Both the position numbers and the translations under genes were made by a program. A stretch of 12,927 nucleotides of DNA from Planctomycetaceae bacterium UBA4732 (GTDB taxonomy: Bacteria > Planctomycetota > Planctomycetia > Gemmatales > Gemmataceae). Below, in pieces: positions 5,874-12,927 of this stretch. Where the stretch lies: NCBI GenBank assembly GCA_002404095.1, contig DHJA01000169.1, positions 11,569 to 24,495 of the forward strand, written 5' to 3'. Position 1 is the first letter of the stretch, and the number at the start of each line of letters is the position of its first letter. Under the pieces are notes generated by a model. The model searched no databases. It worked only from the letters and a program-made list of their open reading frames with translations, and had not been told where the DNA came from.

Positions 5874-8762
5874 CTAATTCCCCGCCATCACCCAGATCGG
5901 CGACGCCCACGCCGCCTGGCCGTCCTTCTGGATCACGCGCACATAGTAATTGCTGGCCTCATCACCCTTCTTCGGCTTCGGATCGTCCCAGTGGAATTTC
6001 GCCTCGGCCGCGCCCTTTGCAGGCGTTTCGGTATGCACCACCTCGCCGTCGCGCAGCACCTCCACGCGGTCGAGCGGACCCGTGCCCAGCGCCGTCACGT
6101 CAAGGCCCGGCTTGTCCGTGCGCACCTCGTCGCCCATGATCCCCAGCGCTCCCATGCGCACATCCAGCACGATGTTGTCGGTCGCGGCGTAGGTGTGCCG
6201 CTTCTTGATCGCGTCGATCAGCCCCTGGCGGCTGAACTTCTCGGCCACCACGCAGGCGTAACTAACGTGCGTGGAGATGTGATCGCTCGACGCCTGGAAA
6301 CCGAGGCGATAGCCCTTGGCAAGCGCCAGCGATACGAAGCCGTCGGGCTTATAAGGGCCGTGTACACGATCCGTTTTGTCGTCGGTGGTCTTTGGGGCGC
6401 CCGGCGCCTCGTAGGAGGTGTGATAGCCCTGGAAGATCTCGACGACCGGCTCCAGCGCGTCGTCGTGTTCGGCCCAGTCGGTGCCCTGATCGGTGGCGCT
6501 CGTGTGCGATGTGCAGATGCCGTCCGTCTGGCGCAGGTAGGCGTATAGCTTGCCTGTATCCTCGGCCATCGGCTTCGGCAGCCGCTTCGGCACGGGCAAC
6601 GTCCGGTGGCCGCGCTCCAACCAAAGTACATTGCGATGGCCGTTCGGATACGGTACGCTGCGCTCGTAGCCGTACATGGATATAAACGAACCGGTAATTG
6701 TGTAAATGTCGTTGGCCTTCTGAGTGCGCCACCAGGGATACTCGGCGTCGTCGCCCATGTTGTGGTCGGCCACGATGCCGAAGTCGAGCGCCGCGGCGTC
6801 AAGGGCGTAGCGGTGCAGGTCCATAAGCGAACCATCGCCGACGCCGTCGCTGGAAATGTCCGTATGGCGGTGCAGGTCGCCTCGGTAGATGTGATAGGTC
6901 TTGCCGGCCGATTCGACCTTGTAGCCGCGGATGCGCGCGATCTGCTCGGCTTCGTGCGGATGGATAGGCGGAACGTCGGCTTCCGGCGCGGGCGGATCGC
7001 GGAACTTGCCGTCCGCCGGCCGGGGCAGCCCGCCGAAGCGACTGACGGCGACACTGAGATTGCGGGCGACCATGTTGGGCGGCGTCCAGCGGCGGTTGTC
7101 GCTGGCGTAGGCGAAGTAGACGTTGCCGGCCGGGTCGCGCTGCGATGCGACGCGCATGTCATTGCGGCCGCCCGACTGCGGCAGTTCGACCGGCGCGGTC
7201 CAATGGTCGCCGAGCCAGGCCGTCGCAAATACGTCCCACCGAGCCTGGATCGACCAACCGTCGATGCGTGGATGGCGACAGGTGCGGTGACGGAACGACA
7301 ACCACATGCGGCCCTCGCCGTCGTCCTGAAGTTGCGGCAGCTCGTCGTATTCCTTCATGTCGGCGGGAATGACACTATAAGGGTTCGCTTCAGGCTCTTT
7401 CCATTTGCCCTTGATGAGGCAGCGCAGGCGGAGCGTCCGCTCGGCGTACAGAGCCTGGCCGCCGGCTTTGAAGTAGAGGAAGCCGTAATCCTTGCCCCAG
7501 TTCGACCCGGCCTCGTCATAGGCGACCCAGAGCCGGCCGTCGCGGTCGCAGGCCAGACTTGGATGAGCCTGGAAGCGCGACGACTTCTCCGGCGTCAGCA
7601 CCTCGCCTAGCTTAGGCGCCGGCCCGCCGGACAATGCGCGGACGCGCACATTGTAGACCCCTGAATCGTAGGAATCCCATGCGACCCATACGCGATCTTC
7701 CTTGTAGTCGGAGCAGACGACGGGGTTCCAGGCGTTGGCGCCCGGCGCGCTAACATGGATCGGGTCATGCCAGCCGTCGCCGTCAACGCAGCGGGCGAAG
7801 ACGCCGAACTTGCCGTCGCGGGCGCCTTGCCAGACAAGCCAGGCGCGGCCGCGCTCGTCGGTGGTCATGCAATGCCAAACGTTCGGCCCCCCCTCTCTGC
7901 CCTCCCCCCGCGGGTGGGGGAGGGTTTGGGTGGGGGTCAGCCGCACCTCGTCGCCGAGCTTGCCGTCTTTGTAAGGCCGGCCGTAAAGGTCCCAGTTGTG
8001 GTCGCGCTGGCTGGACCAGACGACCCACAGGGTGTTGTTATGCGTACTTGCCAAGGCGATGCGGAAATGGTCTCCCGGCCCGTCCGCTTCGACCGGCGCC
8101 GACCAATCGCTGTCCGGCCCGTCGCGCTCCGCCAGCAACACACGATCCTTTTCATTCTGGTAGGCGACCCAGGCCATGTATTGCTTGCCGGTCTTATAGC
8201 GCACCCAGAAGGCCGGGTAATCGTCCTGCACGGGCGCGACGGCCATAGGTTCGGCTGGCGGGCGCAGGACGCTTACGGCCGGCAGACGCTCAATGCGCAC
8301 CCGGCCGTCGAGGAAGATTTTCGGGCGGCCGAGGGGTACGTCGTCGGCCGTGAACTTCACTTTGCCCGGCGGCAGGGTGAGCGTCACGGTCGGGGCGACG
8401 CCGCGCACGGTGAGAACGACGCCGTTGGGCCACGGCTCCTGCGGCGGCGGCTTCGGCTTACCCTCGGCGGGGTCGAGCGGGTAGCGCTCGCCCGGTGTAA
8501 TGGCGTCACGGGTGCGACAAGTCCACTTCGTTGCGCCGTCGATGGCGTCCTTCTCCTCGAAGCGCCAGCCCTGGAGCGCGACGGCCTCGCCGTCGGCGAC
8601 GGCGGCCTGACCGCTCCAATCGGTCGGCGTCTTGTCGTTGATGCCGAGGACGATGCGGAAGGAGGCGACGGGCGGGTCGGTCGGCCGCGACGCGGCGAGG
8701 ATGGCCAGCAGGACGACCCCGGCTAAACCGGCGGCGGCGAGACGGCGGGTGCGCGGAGACAT
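5874..8762 (-). CDS. Exported beta-propeller plus PHP (DUF3604-like) protein
   Basis: A 962-residue exported protein. The ATG at 8762 is preferred: GAGG lies 6 nt upstream and the product begins MSPRTRRLAAAGLAGVVLLA, a signal peptide or membrane anchor. A TTG at 8831 would add 23 atypical residues. Residues ~30-170 are beta-rich. From ~170 to 600 come about seven propeller-like repeats, each with a strand such as LWVVWSS, AWLVWQG, VWVAWDS or LWVAYDE. The C-terminal part is a PHP-type metal-binding domain resembling DUF3604: DLHRHT (D629, H631, H633) with SSDG, ADHN (D666, H667), SHTS (H753) and SSDH (D827, H828). PHP domains hydrolyse phosphoesters or related bonds using bound metals; the substrate here is unknown. 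Residues ~276-293 are a repeat-derived insertion. It is the last gene of the minus-strand block, 99 nt after the epimerase gene. Confidence 0.85.
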   Translation of the reverse strand: MSPRTRRLAAAGLAGVVLLAILAASRPTDPPVASFRIVLGINDKTPTDWSGQAAVADGEAVALQGWRFEEKDAIDGATKWTCRTRDAITPGERYPLDPAEGKPKPPPQEPWPNGVVLTVRGVAPTVTLTLPPGKVKFTADDVPLGRPKIFLDGRVRIERLPAVSVLRPPAEPMAVAPVQDDYPAFWVRYKTGKQYMAWVAYQNEKDRVLLAERDGPDSDWSAPVEADGPGDHFRIALASTHNNTLWVVWSSQRDHNWDLYGRPYKDGKLGDEVRLTPTQTLPHPRGEGREGGPNVWHCMTTDERGRAWLVWQGARDGKFGVFARCVDGDGWHDPIHVSAPGANAWNPVVCSDYKEDRVWVAWDSYDSGVYNVRVRALSGGPAPKLGEVLTPEKSSRFQAHPSLACDRDGRLWVAYDEAGSNWGKDYGFLYFKAGGQALYAERTLRLRCLIKGKWKEPEANPYSVIPADMKEYDELPQLQDDGEGRMWLSFRHRTCRHPRIDGWSIQARWDVFATAWLGDHWTAPVELPQSGGRNDMRVASQRDPAGNVYFAYASDNRRWTPPNMVARNLSVAVSRFGGLPRPADGKFRDPPAPEADVPPIHPHEAEQIARIRGYKVESAGKTYHIYRGDLHRHTDISSDGVGDGSLMDLHRYALDAAALDFGIVADHNMGDDAEYPWWRTQKANDIYTITGSFISMYGYERSVPYPNGHRNVLWLERGHRTLPVPKRLPKPMAEDTGKLYAYLRQTDGICTSHTSATDQGTDWAEHDDALEPVVEIFQGYHTSYEAPGAPKTTDDKTDRVHGPYKPDGFVSLALAKGYRLGFQASSDHISTHVSYACVVAEKFSRQGLIDAIKKRHTYAATDNIVLDVRMGALGIMGDEVRTDKPGLDVTALGTGPLDRVEVLRDGEVVHTETPAKGAAEAKFHWDDPKPKKGDEASNYYVRVIQKDGQAAWASPIWVMAGN
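7887..7936. repeat. GC-rich palindromic repeat inserted within a coding sequence
   Basis: Runs of C and G (CCCTCCCCCCGCGGGTGGGG and neighbours) form an imperfect GC-only palindrome centred near 7911. In the coding (minus) strand it is read as TPTQTLPHPRGEGREGG. This Pro/Gly/Arg-rich stretch interrupts a propeller repeat between DEVRLT and GPNVWHC. It resembles dispersed intragenic repeats known from several high-GC bacteria (peptides of the form PNPLPRGEG). The length preserves the reading frame. Confidence 0.65.
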
Positions 8763-8861
8763 GAGGCGCCTCACGGATGATGGATGAAGGGCGTGTCGCG
8801 TTATTAGAACGCGGCCGGCGCGCGGATGCAAGGGGCAACCGGTTTCGCCCGCGTCGCGCCG

Positions 8862-9788
8862 TTACTGGCCGAAGACGTCTGCCAACGCCAAGTCAATCTC
8901 TGGGTATTTATACTGATAGCCGAGCGCCATTGTCTTTTTTGGCAGGACGCGCTGGCCGGTGGTGACAACGTCCGCCGACTCGCCGAGCATGGCCCGTATT
9001 ATGAAGCGCGGCGTCGGCATGAACGAAGGCCGGTGCAGCGCCTTGCCGAAAGCCGTGGCGAAATCACGGTTGGTGACGGGGTTGGGCGCGGTGGCGTTGA
9101 GCGGCCCCACGGCCTCATTATTGTCGAGAGCCAGCAACAGTACACCGATCATGTCTTCGTGGTGAATCCAGCTCATCCACTGCCGGCCGTCGCCGACCGG
9201 GCCGCCCATGCCCATCTTAAACGGCGTCCGCAGCTGGGCCAGGACACCGCCCTGTTTATCAAGTACGATGCCGATTCGCGTCAGGGCGCAGCGCACTCCG
9301 AACGCCTCAACCGCCCGCGCCGCCTTTTCCCATTCCACGCACAAGCCGGCGAGAAAATCCGACCCAGGCGGACTTTCCTCGGTCAGTTCCTCATCGCCGT
9401 GCGGCCCATAAATACCAATGGCGGAGGCGTTAACGAGTACTTTCGGCGTACCGTCCTCGCGGCGCGGCTTACGGCCCAACGCCTCCACGACGTGGGCCGT
9501 TGTTTGCAGGCGGCTGTCGGTCAACAAGGCTTTGAATTGGTCGTTCCAGCGGTGATTGAACAGGTTTTCGCCGGCCAGGTTGACGACGGCGTCGCACTCC
9601 GCGGCGATGTTCTGCCAGGGGCCGGCCTTCATGGGGTCGCCCTCGACGATGCGGCAGGACTTGCCGAATATCTTATCGGCCGTGGCTTCGCGGCGCGTCA
9701 GCACCACCGGCCGGTCGCGCCTCTCCAGGAGCCGTTTGACGAGTCGGCTGCCGATCAGACCCGTACCGCCGGTGATGAAGACCTGCAT
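8862..9788 (-). CDS. TIGR01777-family NAD(P)-dependent epimerase/SDR (YfcH/SDR39U1-like)
   Basis: A 308-residue extended short-chain dehydrogenase/reductase of the TIGR01777 (YfcH, SDR39U1) group. It begins with the Rossmann nucleotide-binding motif ITGGTGLIGSRL (residues 5-16), followed by VVLTRR, DAVVNLAGENLFNHRW (~88-103, family signature), VNASAIGIYGPHGDEELTEE (~140-160), and a YxxxK-equivalent region replaced by LAGLCVEWEKAA, as usual in this group. The C-terminal region has GGGxxGxG-like MGMGGPVGDGRQWMSWIHHED and a DUF1731-type tail (MPTPRFIIRAMLGESADVVT, VLPKKTMALGYQYKYP). The length is normal. A GAGGA site lies 6 nt before the ATG at 9788. The enzymatic reaction is not established for the family; it is cytoplasmic. 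It lies 20 nt downstream of the secreted protein gene, so the two are likely co-transcribed. Confidence 0.92.
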   Translation of the reverse strand: MQVFITGGTGLIGSRLVKRLLERRDRPVVLTRREATADKIFGKSCRIVEGDPMKAGPWQNIAAECDAVVNLAGENLFNHRWNDQFKALLTDSRLQTTAHVVEALGRKPRREDGTPKVLVNASAIGIYGPHGDEELTEESPPGSDFLAGLCVEWEKAARAVEAFGVRCALTRIGIVLDKQGGVLAQLRTPFKMGMGGPVGDGRQWMSWIHHEDMIGVLLLALDNNEAVGPLNATAPNPVTNRDFATAFGKALHRPSFMPTPRFIIRAMLGESADVVTTGQRVLPKKTMALGYQYKYPEIDLALADVFGQ

Positions 9789-9808
9789 TGCGATTCCTCA
9801 TTTGGATG

Positions 9809-10693
9809 CTATTCTTCCACGCGCGTAGCGTAAAACCCGGCCTCGCGTTCATTCATGCGTGAGGAGCCGGCCATGTGTTTGCCGTCGCCGGTGAAGAGCC
9901 AGCCTTGAAAGCTCTGCTCGGCGCGCGGGAACTGCACCGTGAACTGGATGGAGTAGTCCGGCGTACCCACCTTGCCGCGTACTTCGTATTTCTGACCGTC
10001 TTTGTCGGAATAATACGCCCCAGTAACGCCGCCGTCGTCATCCACCTTGAGTACCAGTTCGCCGGAACGCCGGCCGTCGTCGGACAGCTTGTACTTGCCG
10101 TTGAAGTAGCGCGGCTGGAATTTTTCGCCAATGACAACTTTTTCTGTCTTCTTTGGCGTCGCCTCGGGCAGCGCCTTGGTCAACACAAACAGCCTCGCCT
10201 TGCCGACCGGCTCGACAAAAGATTTGTCGCCGTCCACGACAAAACGCAAGTCGCCGCCCAGCGATTCGGGGACAACCTGCCCCATGTCGAGGCTAATCCG
10301 GAAGCCCGGGAACAACGCCAAGTTCTTGCCCGTCGCCAGCAAAGTGCGTTCTTCGCCCTCCTTATAGGTGACGTAACGGTCGATGAGCAGCGTCGGGACG
10401 CTGTGGGCCGCGTCGGTCTTCTGCGCGGCCGGATGGACCAGCAGCTTGGCGTTGCGACCGCCGTTCGTCTTGACGATCAGCATGGCGCCGTCCACGCCTT
10501 TGAGTACGCGGTCGTTATTGAGCAGATCATCGGGCGTGACTTGCTTCATTTCCTTAACCGCATCGCCAGTGGCGGCCTTAACAAGGAGCGGATTGGTGTA
10601 ATCGTCGAAGGCGTCGGCGCGGCTGCGGGCGGCCAGCAATAGAACGACGAATACGGATAAAACCACTCGTAAAAAGACGCGATACGATGCCAT
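9809..10693 (-). CDS. Secreted protein of unknown function
   Basis: A 294-residue exported protein that I do not recognise. A signal peptide is clear (MASYRVFLRVVLSVFVVLLL, then AARSRADA with likely cleavage near residue 26). The mature part has two regions: an alpha/beta segment to ~190 rich in short strands (MLIVKTNGG, PTLLIDRYVTYKEGEERTLL) and, after a Lys/Pro-rich linker (PEATPKKTEK), a beta-strand domain (~195-294) with YFNGKYKLSDD, GELVLKVDDDGGVTGAYYS and a closing GFYATRV strand. This recalls small lipocalin- or beta-sandwich-like domains but is not assignable. The ATG at 10693 is chosen because GAGG (10702-10705) stands 8 nt upstream; the alternative GTG at 10702 overlaps that ribosome site and would add only three residues. 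The palindrome 10711-10776 lies immediately upstream, and the epimerase gene follows after 20 nt. Confidence 0.75.
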   Translation of the reverse strand: MASYRVFLRVVLSVFVVLLLAARSRADAFDDYTNPLLVKAATGDAVKEMKQVTPDDLLNNDRVLKGVDGAMLIVKTNGGRNAKLLVHPAAQKTDAAHSVPTLLIDRYVTYKEGEERTLLATGKNLALFPGFRISLDMGQVVPESLGGDLRFVVDGDKSFVEPVGKARLFVLTKALPEATPKKTEKVVIGEKFQPRYFNGKYKLSDDGRRSGELVLKVDDDGGVTGAYYSDKDGQKYEVRGKVGTPDYSIQFTVQFPRAEQSFQGWLFTGDGKHMAGSSRMNEREAGFYATRVEE

Positions 10694-10710
10694 GAAACTC
10701 ACCTCAGTTC

Positions 10711-10776
10711 GTTTAGCCGCGACCCGAGAGGGGAATGCGGGGGGAGACGCGCTCCCCTTTCGGGTCGCGGCTAAAC
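10711..10776. repeat. 24-bp inverted repeat, palindromic intergenic element
   Basis: The arms at 10711-10734 and 10753-10776 (GTTTAGCCGCGACCCGA followed by a variable base and AGGGGA) are complementary except for one position, which would be a G-U pair in one RNA strand. The loop is 18 nt. It lies 20 nt beyond the stop of the prenyltransferase-repeat gene and just upstream of the ribosome site of the next gene (both minus strand), so it may terminate or attenuate transcription between them. It shares AGCCGCGACC and GGGAGCG with the palindrome at 2175-2244. Confidence 0.85.
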
Positions 10777-10796
10777 GTGAGACTTGCAGAATCTTA

Positions 10797-11891
10797 TCAC
10801 GGTCTGCCGGAACAATAGCTCAACGCCAACAAAGCGAACCCCGTAGCGAGATTGTCGTCCGCCTCGCCGAACGCCTTGTCGCCTTTGTTGATGAAACCGC
10901 CATTCTCCTGCTGCCGCGATTTCAGCGCATCAAATAATTCGGTGCGCCAGTCGTGTTTTTTGCCCTTGGCGTCCACAAAAACATCGTCTCCCAGCGCTGT
11001 CATGGCCTTGCCGAAAGTGTGATAATAATAGAACAAACCGGCCTGTTTCATGCCGGGGTTCTCTTCTAAGGTGTAGTGATTTTTGATCCATTTCACCGCC
11101 CCCTGCACACGCGGATCGTCTTTCTTGACGCCGGCGTACAGGAAGCTCTTGAGGCCGCCGTAGGTCATGGCGCCCAGCGAGCGCAAGCCGCCGTCTGGCG
11201 TTTGGTGTTCTTTATCATCGGCATCGGGTTTGTAGACGAAGCCGCCTTTGTCGTCGTCGGTCGCCTTGGCCGCGAACGGCTGATCGTTGGTTTCGCCCGG
11301 CAGATTCTGGCAGCGGCTGACGAACTTCAGCGCCCTTTGAATAGCTGGGTCGTCCTTGGGTACGCCGGCCTGGATCAACGAGTCGATGAAGAACTGCGTA
11401 TTCGACAGGTCAGGCGGCGTCTTGCCGTCGTAGCCAACGCCGCCCGATTTCGGATTATTCGGGTCCGCTTCGTCCTGTTGCAATCCCTTCAAGAACTTCG
11501 CGGCGTTCTTGATGACGGCGTCGTATTTACCGCCCTTATTCGCCTCTTGAAAGGCCATGAGGGCTACGCTGGTCGTGTAGTTGGCCAAGCCCTTGCTGTA
11601 GACGCCGCCGTCCTTTTGCACGCTCTTTTCGAGGTAGGCAAGTCCCTTGGCGACGACCGGATCATCGTCGCCGTAGCCGTTGCGCAGCAGCCCGGAAACG
11701 ACAAGAGCGGTCACGCCGGGGCCGGCCGTGCGCGGCGACCAGCTGCCGTCCTCGCCCTGACGAGATTTGAGGAAGGCGTAACCCTTGTCCAGCACTTCGC
11801 GCACGTCCTTGGGATTGGGGCCGACGGCGAAGGCAGGCGCTGCCAGGACGGCGAAGACCATACCGACGGCAAACGAGGTGCGATGGTTCAT
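10797..11891 (-). CDS. Secreted prenyltransferase/squalene-oxidase-repeat protein
   Basis: A 364-residue protein with a signal peptide (residues 1-22, ending APAFA) and a predicted alpha/alpha-toroid of the terpene-cyclase/prenyltransferase type. The repeats carry the characteristic Q-x(2)-D/N-G-x-W/Y/F turns: QGEDGSW (45-51), QKDGGVY (92-98) and QQENGGF near residue 330. These alternate with helices such as GVTALVVSGLLRNG and TTSVALMAFQEAN. The DxDD motif of squalene-hopene cyclases and an obvious zinc site of protein prenyltransferases are not seen, so catalysis is doubtful. Such exported repeat proteins are frequent in Planctomycetes and have no assigned role. The ATG at 11891 follows an AAAGGA site about 10 nt upstream. 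It begins 34 nt after the stop of the preceding minus-strand gene, suggesting co-transcription. Confidence 0.9.
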   Translation of the reverse strand: MNHRTSFAVGMVFAVLAAPAFAVGPNPKDVREVLDKGYAFLKSRQGEDGSWSPRTAGPGVTALVVSGLLRNGYGDDDPVVAKGLAYLEKSVQKDGGVYSKGLANYTTSVALMAFQEANKGGKYDAVIKNAAKFLKGLQQDEADPNNPKSGGVGYDGKTPPDLSNTQFFIDSLIQAGVPKDDPAIQRALKFVSRCQNLPGETNDQPFAAKATDDDKGGFVYKPDADDKEHQTPDGGLRSLGAMTYGGLKSFLYAGVKKDDPRVQGAVKWIKNHYTLEENPGMKQAGLFYYYHTFGKAMTALGDDVFVDAKGKKHDWRTELFDALKSRQQENGGFINKGDKAFGEADDNLATGFALLALSYCSGRP

Positions 11892-11925
11892 GGAAGCGCT
11901 TCCTTTTGTCGGCGACGATAGCGGA

Positions 11926-12804
11926 TCAGAGGTTCGACTGTTGCGGCCCGCGCAGCAGATCGCGGACCTCCAAGGCGTCCGTCACCATCCCGGGGCACTT
12001 GTCCGGCTTGAGCCGGGTCTGGCGGTGCAGGAGGAGCTGGCCGTTCAAAACCTCAATGTGCCAACGGCCGTCGCGTCCGAGATACTCTACCAAATCAGGG
12101 TTAAACGTCTTGCGTAAGGCGTCTTCGTCGCGGCCGACGAGTTTGCAACGGCGATTGAATTCGCCGGCGTCCTCCAGCTCCATGCCTTTTGTGGTGAATA
12201 GACCAGCGAATTTGTCGAAGAACGTCCTGGGAGTAAGCTGGAAATTGGGTCTGCCGGGCGCGCCATCAGGCAGGATCACCACGCCGAGCCGATGTGTTTG
12301 TGAGCTTTTACCGCTTCCCGTAGTATATTGATATTCAAAGAAGATTACCTCGCATTCGCCGACGCGGCCGAATAAGGCGTTGTACGCCTTTTGGTCCCGC
12401 CCGAGCGCGAACAATTTGAACGGCCCGATCGCGCGCAACCACCCCAGAAGGAGATGGGCCATGAATGTGAAGTTCATCGCTTCGGCGACGGCCGCCATCT
12501 CTTTGGTCCGCTGGCGCCCGACCCAAACGCCCACGCCGACCATCAAGAGGATGGCGGCGATGATGAGATTAATAATGGCAAAAGGGATGGTGTTCGCCGA
12601 GAGTAGCAGAAGCGCCAAGCCCGCGACGGCGAACATCACGGTAATAAAGGTCGTGACGCGCACCGTCGTGGCCGTGGCGTCGCCCGGACTAATCGGCGCC
12701 GCGCCGCAGACAGGGCACGAACTCCGGAAGTCGGGCGGCCACTTGTCCGGCGCGAAGACCGGCGTCCAGCGATGACCGTTAGAGCAGCATAGTCGTTCCG
12801 CCAC
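11926..12804 (-). CDS. Zinc-ribbon, two-helix membrane protein of unknown function
   Basis: A 292-residue protein starting at GTG 12804. This start has the strongest ribosome site in the window (AGGAGG at 12811-12816, 6 nt spacing). A TTG at 12879 would add 25 residues using codons rare in the neighbouring genes (AGG AGG, CTA, TCA) and has no such site. Near the N-terminus, C6, C7, H11 and the pair C30-x2-C33 (SSCPVCGAAP) suggest a zinc ribbon. Two transmembrane segments follow (about 48-70 and 76-96). The rest is a soluble domain with FEYQYTTGSGKSSQTHRLGV and a C-terminal EFNRRCKLVGRDEDALRKTF followed by HIEVLNGQLLLHR. This resembles the pattern of DUF3137-like proteins (FNxxF, then a final beta-hairpin reading the protein's own expression). 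Function is unknown. It is the first gene of the block and lies 34 nt upstream of the prenyltransferase-repeat gene. Confidence 0.75.
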   Translation of the reverse strand: MAERLCCSNGHRWTPVFAPDKWPPDFRSSCPVCGAAPISPGDATATTVRVTTFITVMFAVAGLALLLLSANTIPFAIINLIIAAILLMVGVGVWVGRQRTKEMAAVAEAMNFTFMAHLLLGWLRAIGPFKLFALGRDQKAYNALFGRVGECEVIFFEYQYTTGSGKSSQTHRLGVVILPDGAPGRPNFQLTPRTFFDKFAGLFTTKGMELEDAGEFNRRCKLVGRDEDALRKTFNPDLVEYLGRDGRWHIEVLNGQLLLHRQTRLKPDKCPGMVTDALEVRDLLRGPQQSNL

Positions 12805-12894
12805 AACCGTCCTCCTGGGCAGCCTCACGGCCAATGAATCACCTGGCTTTAGGTTAATCCAGGCGCCGCGCGGCGACAACGGGGGACGATTATT

Positions 12895-12927
12895 TTATTG
12901 GGGTTTGGCGAGCCGGGTCGCGTAAGC
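12895..12927 (-). other. Window edge: possible gene tail or partial repeat
   Basis: The minus strand reads AYATRLAKPQ and a TAA stop from the edge of the window, which could be the end of a further upstream gene of the block. Equally, GGTCGCGTAAGC at the very end looks like the first half of a palindrome (GGTCGC, GTAA, then GC continuing outside). The other minus-strand frames stay open too, so coding cannot be decided. Confidence 0.25.

Noticed and set aside
6606..7610. Long plus-strand open frame opposite the PHP gene (334 codons)
   Set aside because: It is antisense to a gene with clear motifs, and its composition is that of a GC-driven shadow frame. The same holds for the plus-strand frame 7755-8726.
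8763..8831. N-terminal extension of the PHP protein from the TTG at 8831
   Set aside because: It would place 23 polar residues before a good signal sequence; the ATG at 8762 has a GAGG at proper spacing.
9875..10642. Plus-strand open frame of 255 codons opposite the secreted unknown
   Set aside because: The minus-strand frame has a signal peptide and a good ribosome site; the plus frame has neither.

Overview
The window is GC-rich (roughly 60-65%) bacterial DNA. It most resembles a member of the Planctomycetes, probably near Gemmata and relatives. This is inferred from gene content: a formylglycine sulfatase with an ADQWR N-terminus, a secreted squalene-cyclase-like repeat protein, a large PHP/DUF3604-type protein joined to a beta-propeller, and several exported proteins of unknown function. 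It is also inferred from long perfect palindromes between genes, of a kind I recall as common in that group. No rRNA, tRNA, CRISPR array, phage gene or recognisable defence operon was seen.

Layout. Nucleotides 1-2150 (+) hold the 3' part of a MoxR-type AAA+ ATPase and, overlapping it by 4 nt, a membrane-anchored DUF58 protein. This is the classic MoxR-DUF58 pair. After a perfect 25-bp palindrome comes a secreted S1-type sulfatase (2271-3707, +), closed by a second palindrome with 26-bp arms. Nucleotides 3806-5079 are decayed mobile DNA: the C-terminal two thirds of a DDE transposase (minus strand) with one IS end, fused to the first ~30 codons of another minus-strand gene. A small three-helix membrane protein (5080-5490, +) follows. 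Nucleotides 5491-5873 are non-coding: a terminator-like hairpin, a short direct repeat, a possible 3' gene remnant, and a ~188-bp MITE-like element whose terminal inverted repeats match the IS end at 3806.

Nucleotides 5874-12804 (minus strand) form a co-directional block of five genes. In transcription order they encode a zinc-ribbon/two-helix membrane protein, a secreted prenyltransferase/squalene-oxidase-repeat protein, a secreted protein of unknown function, a TIGR01777-type NAD(P)-dependent epimerase/SDR, and a 962-residue signal-anchored protein with about seven propeller-like repeats followed by a PHP metal-binding domain. The gaps of 34 and 20 nt suggest that the first and second genes, and the third and fourth, are co-transcribed. 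A third palindrome, related in sequence to the one at 2175, separates the second and third genes.

I see no convincing new multi-gene system. The most informative observations are the mobile-element traces (MITE and IS sharing an end sequence, truncated transposase, interrupted gene remnants), the related palindrome families, and a repeat-derived insertion of about 16 residues translated in frame inside the PHP protein.
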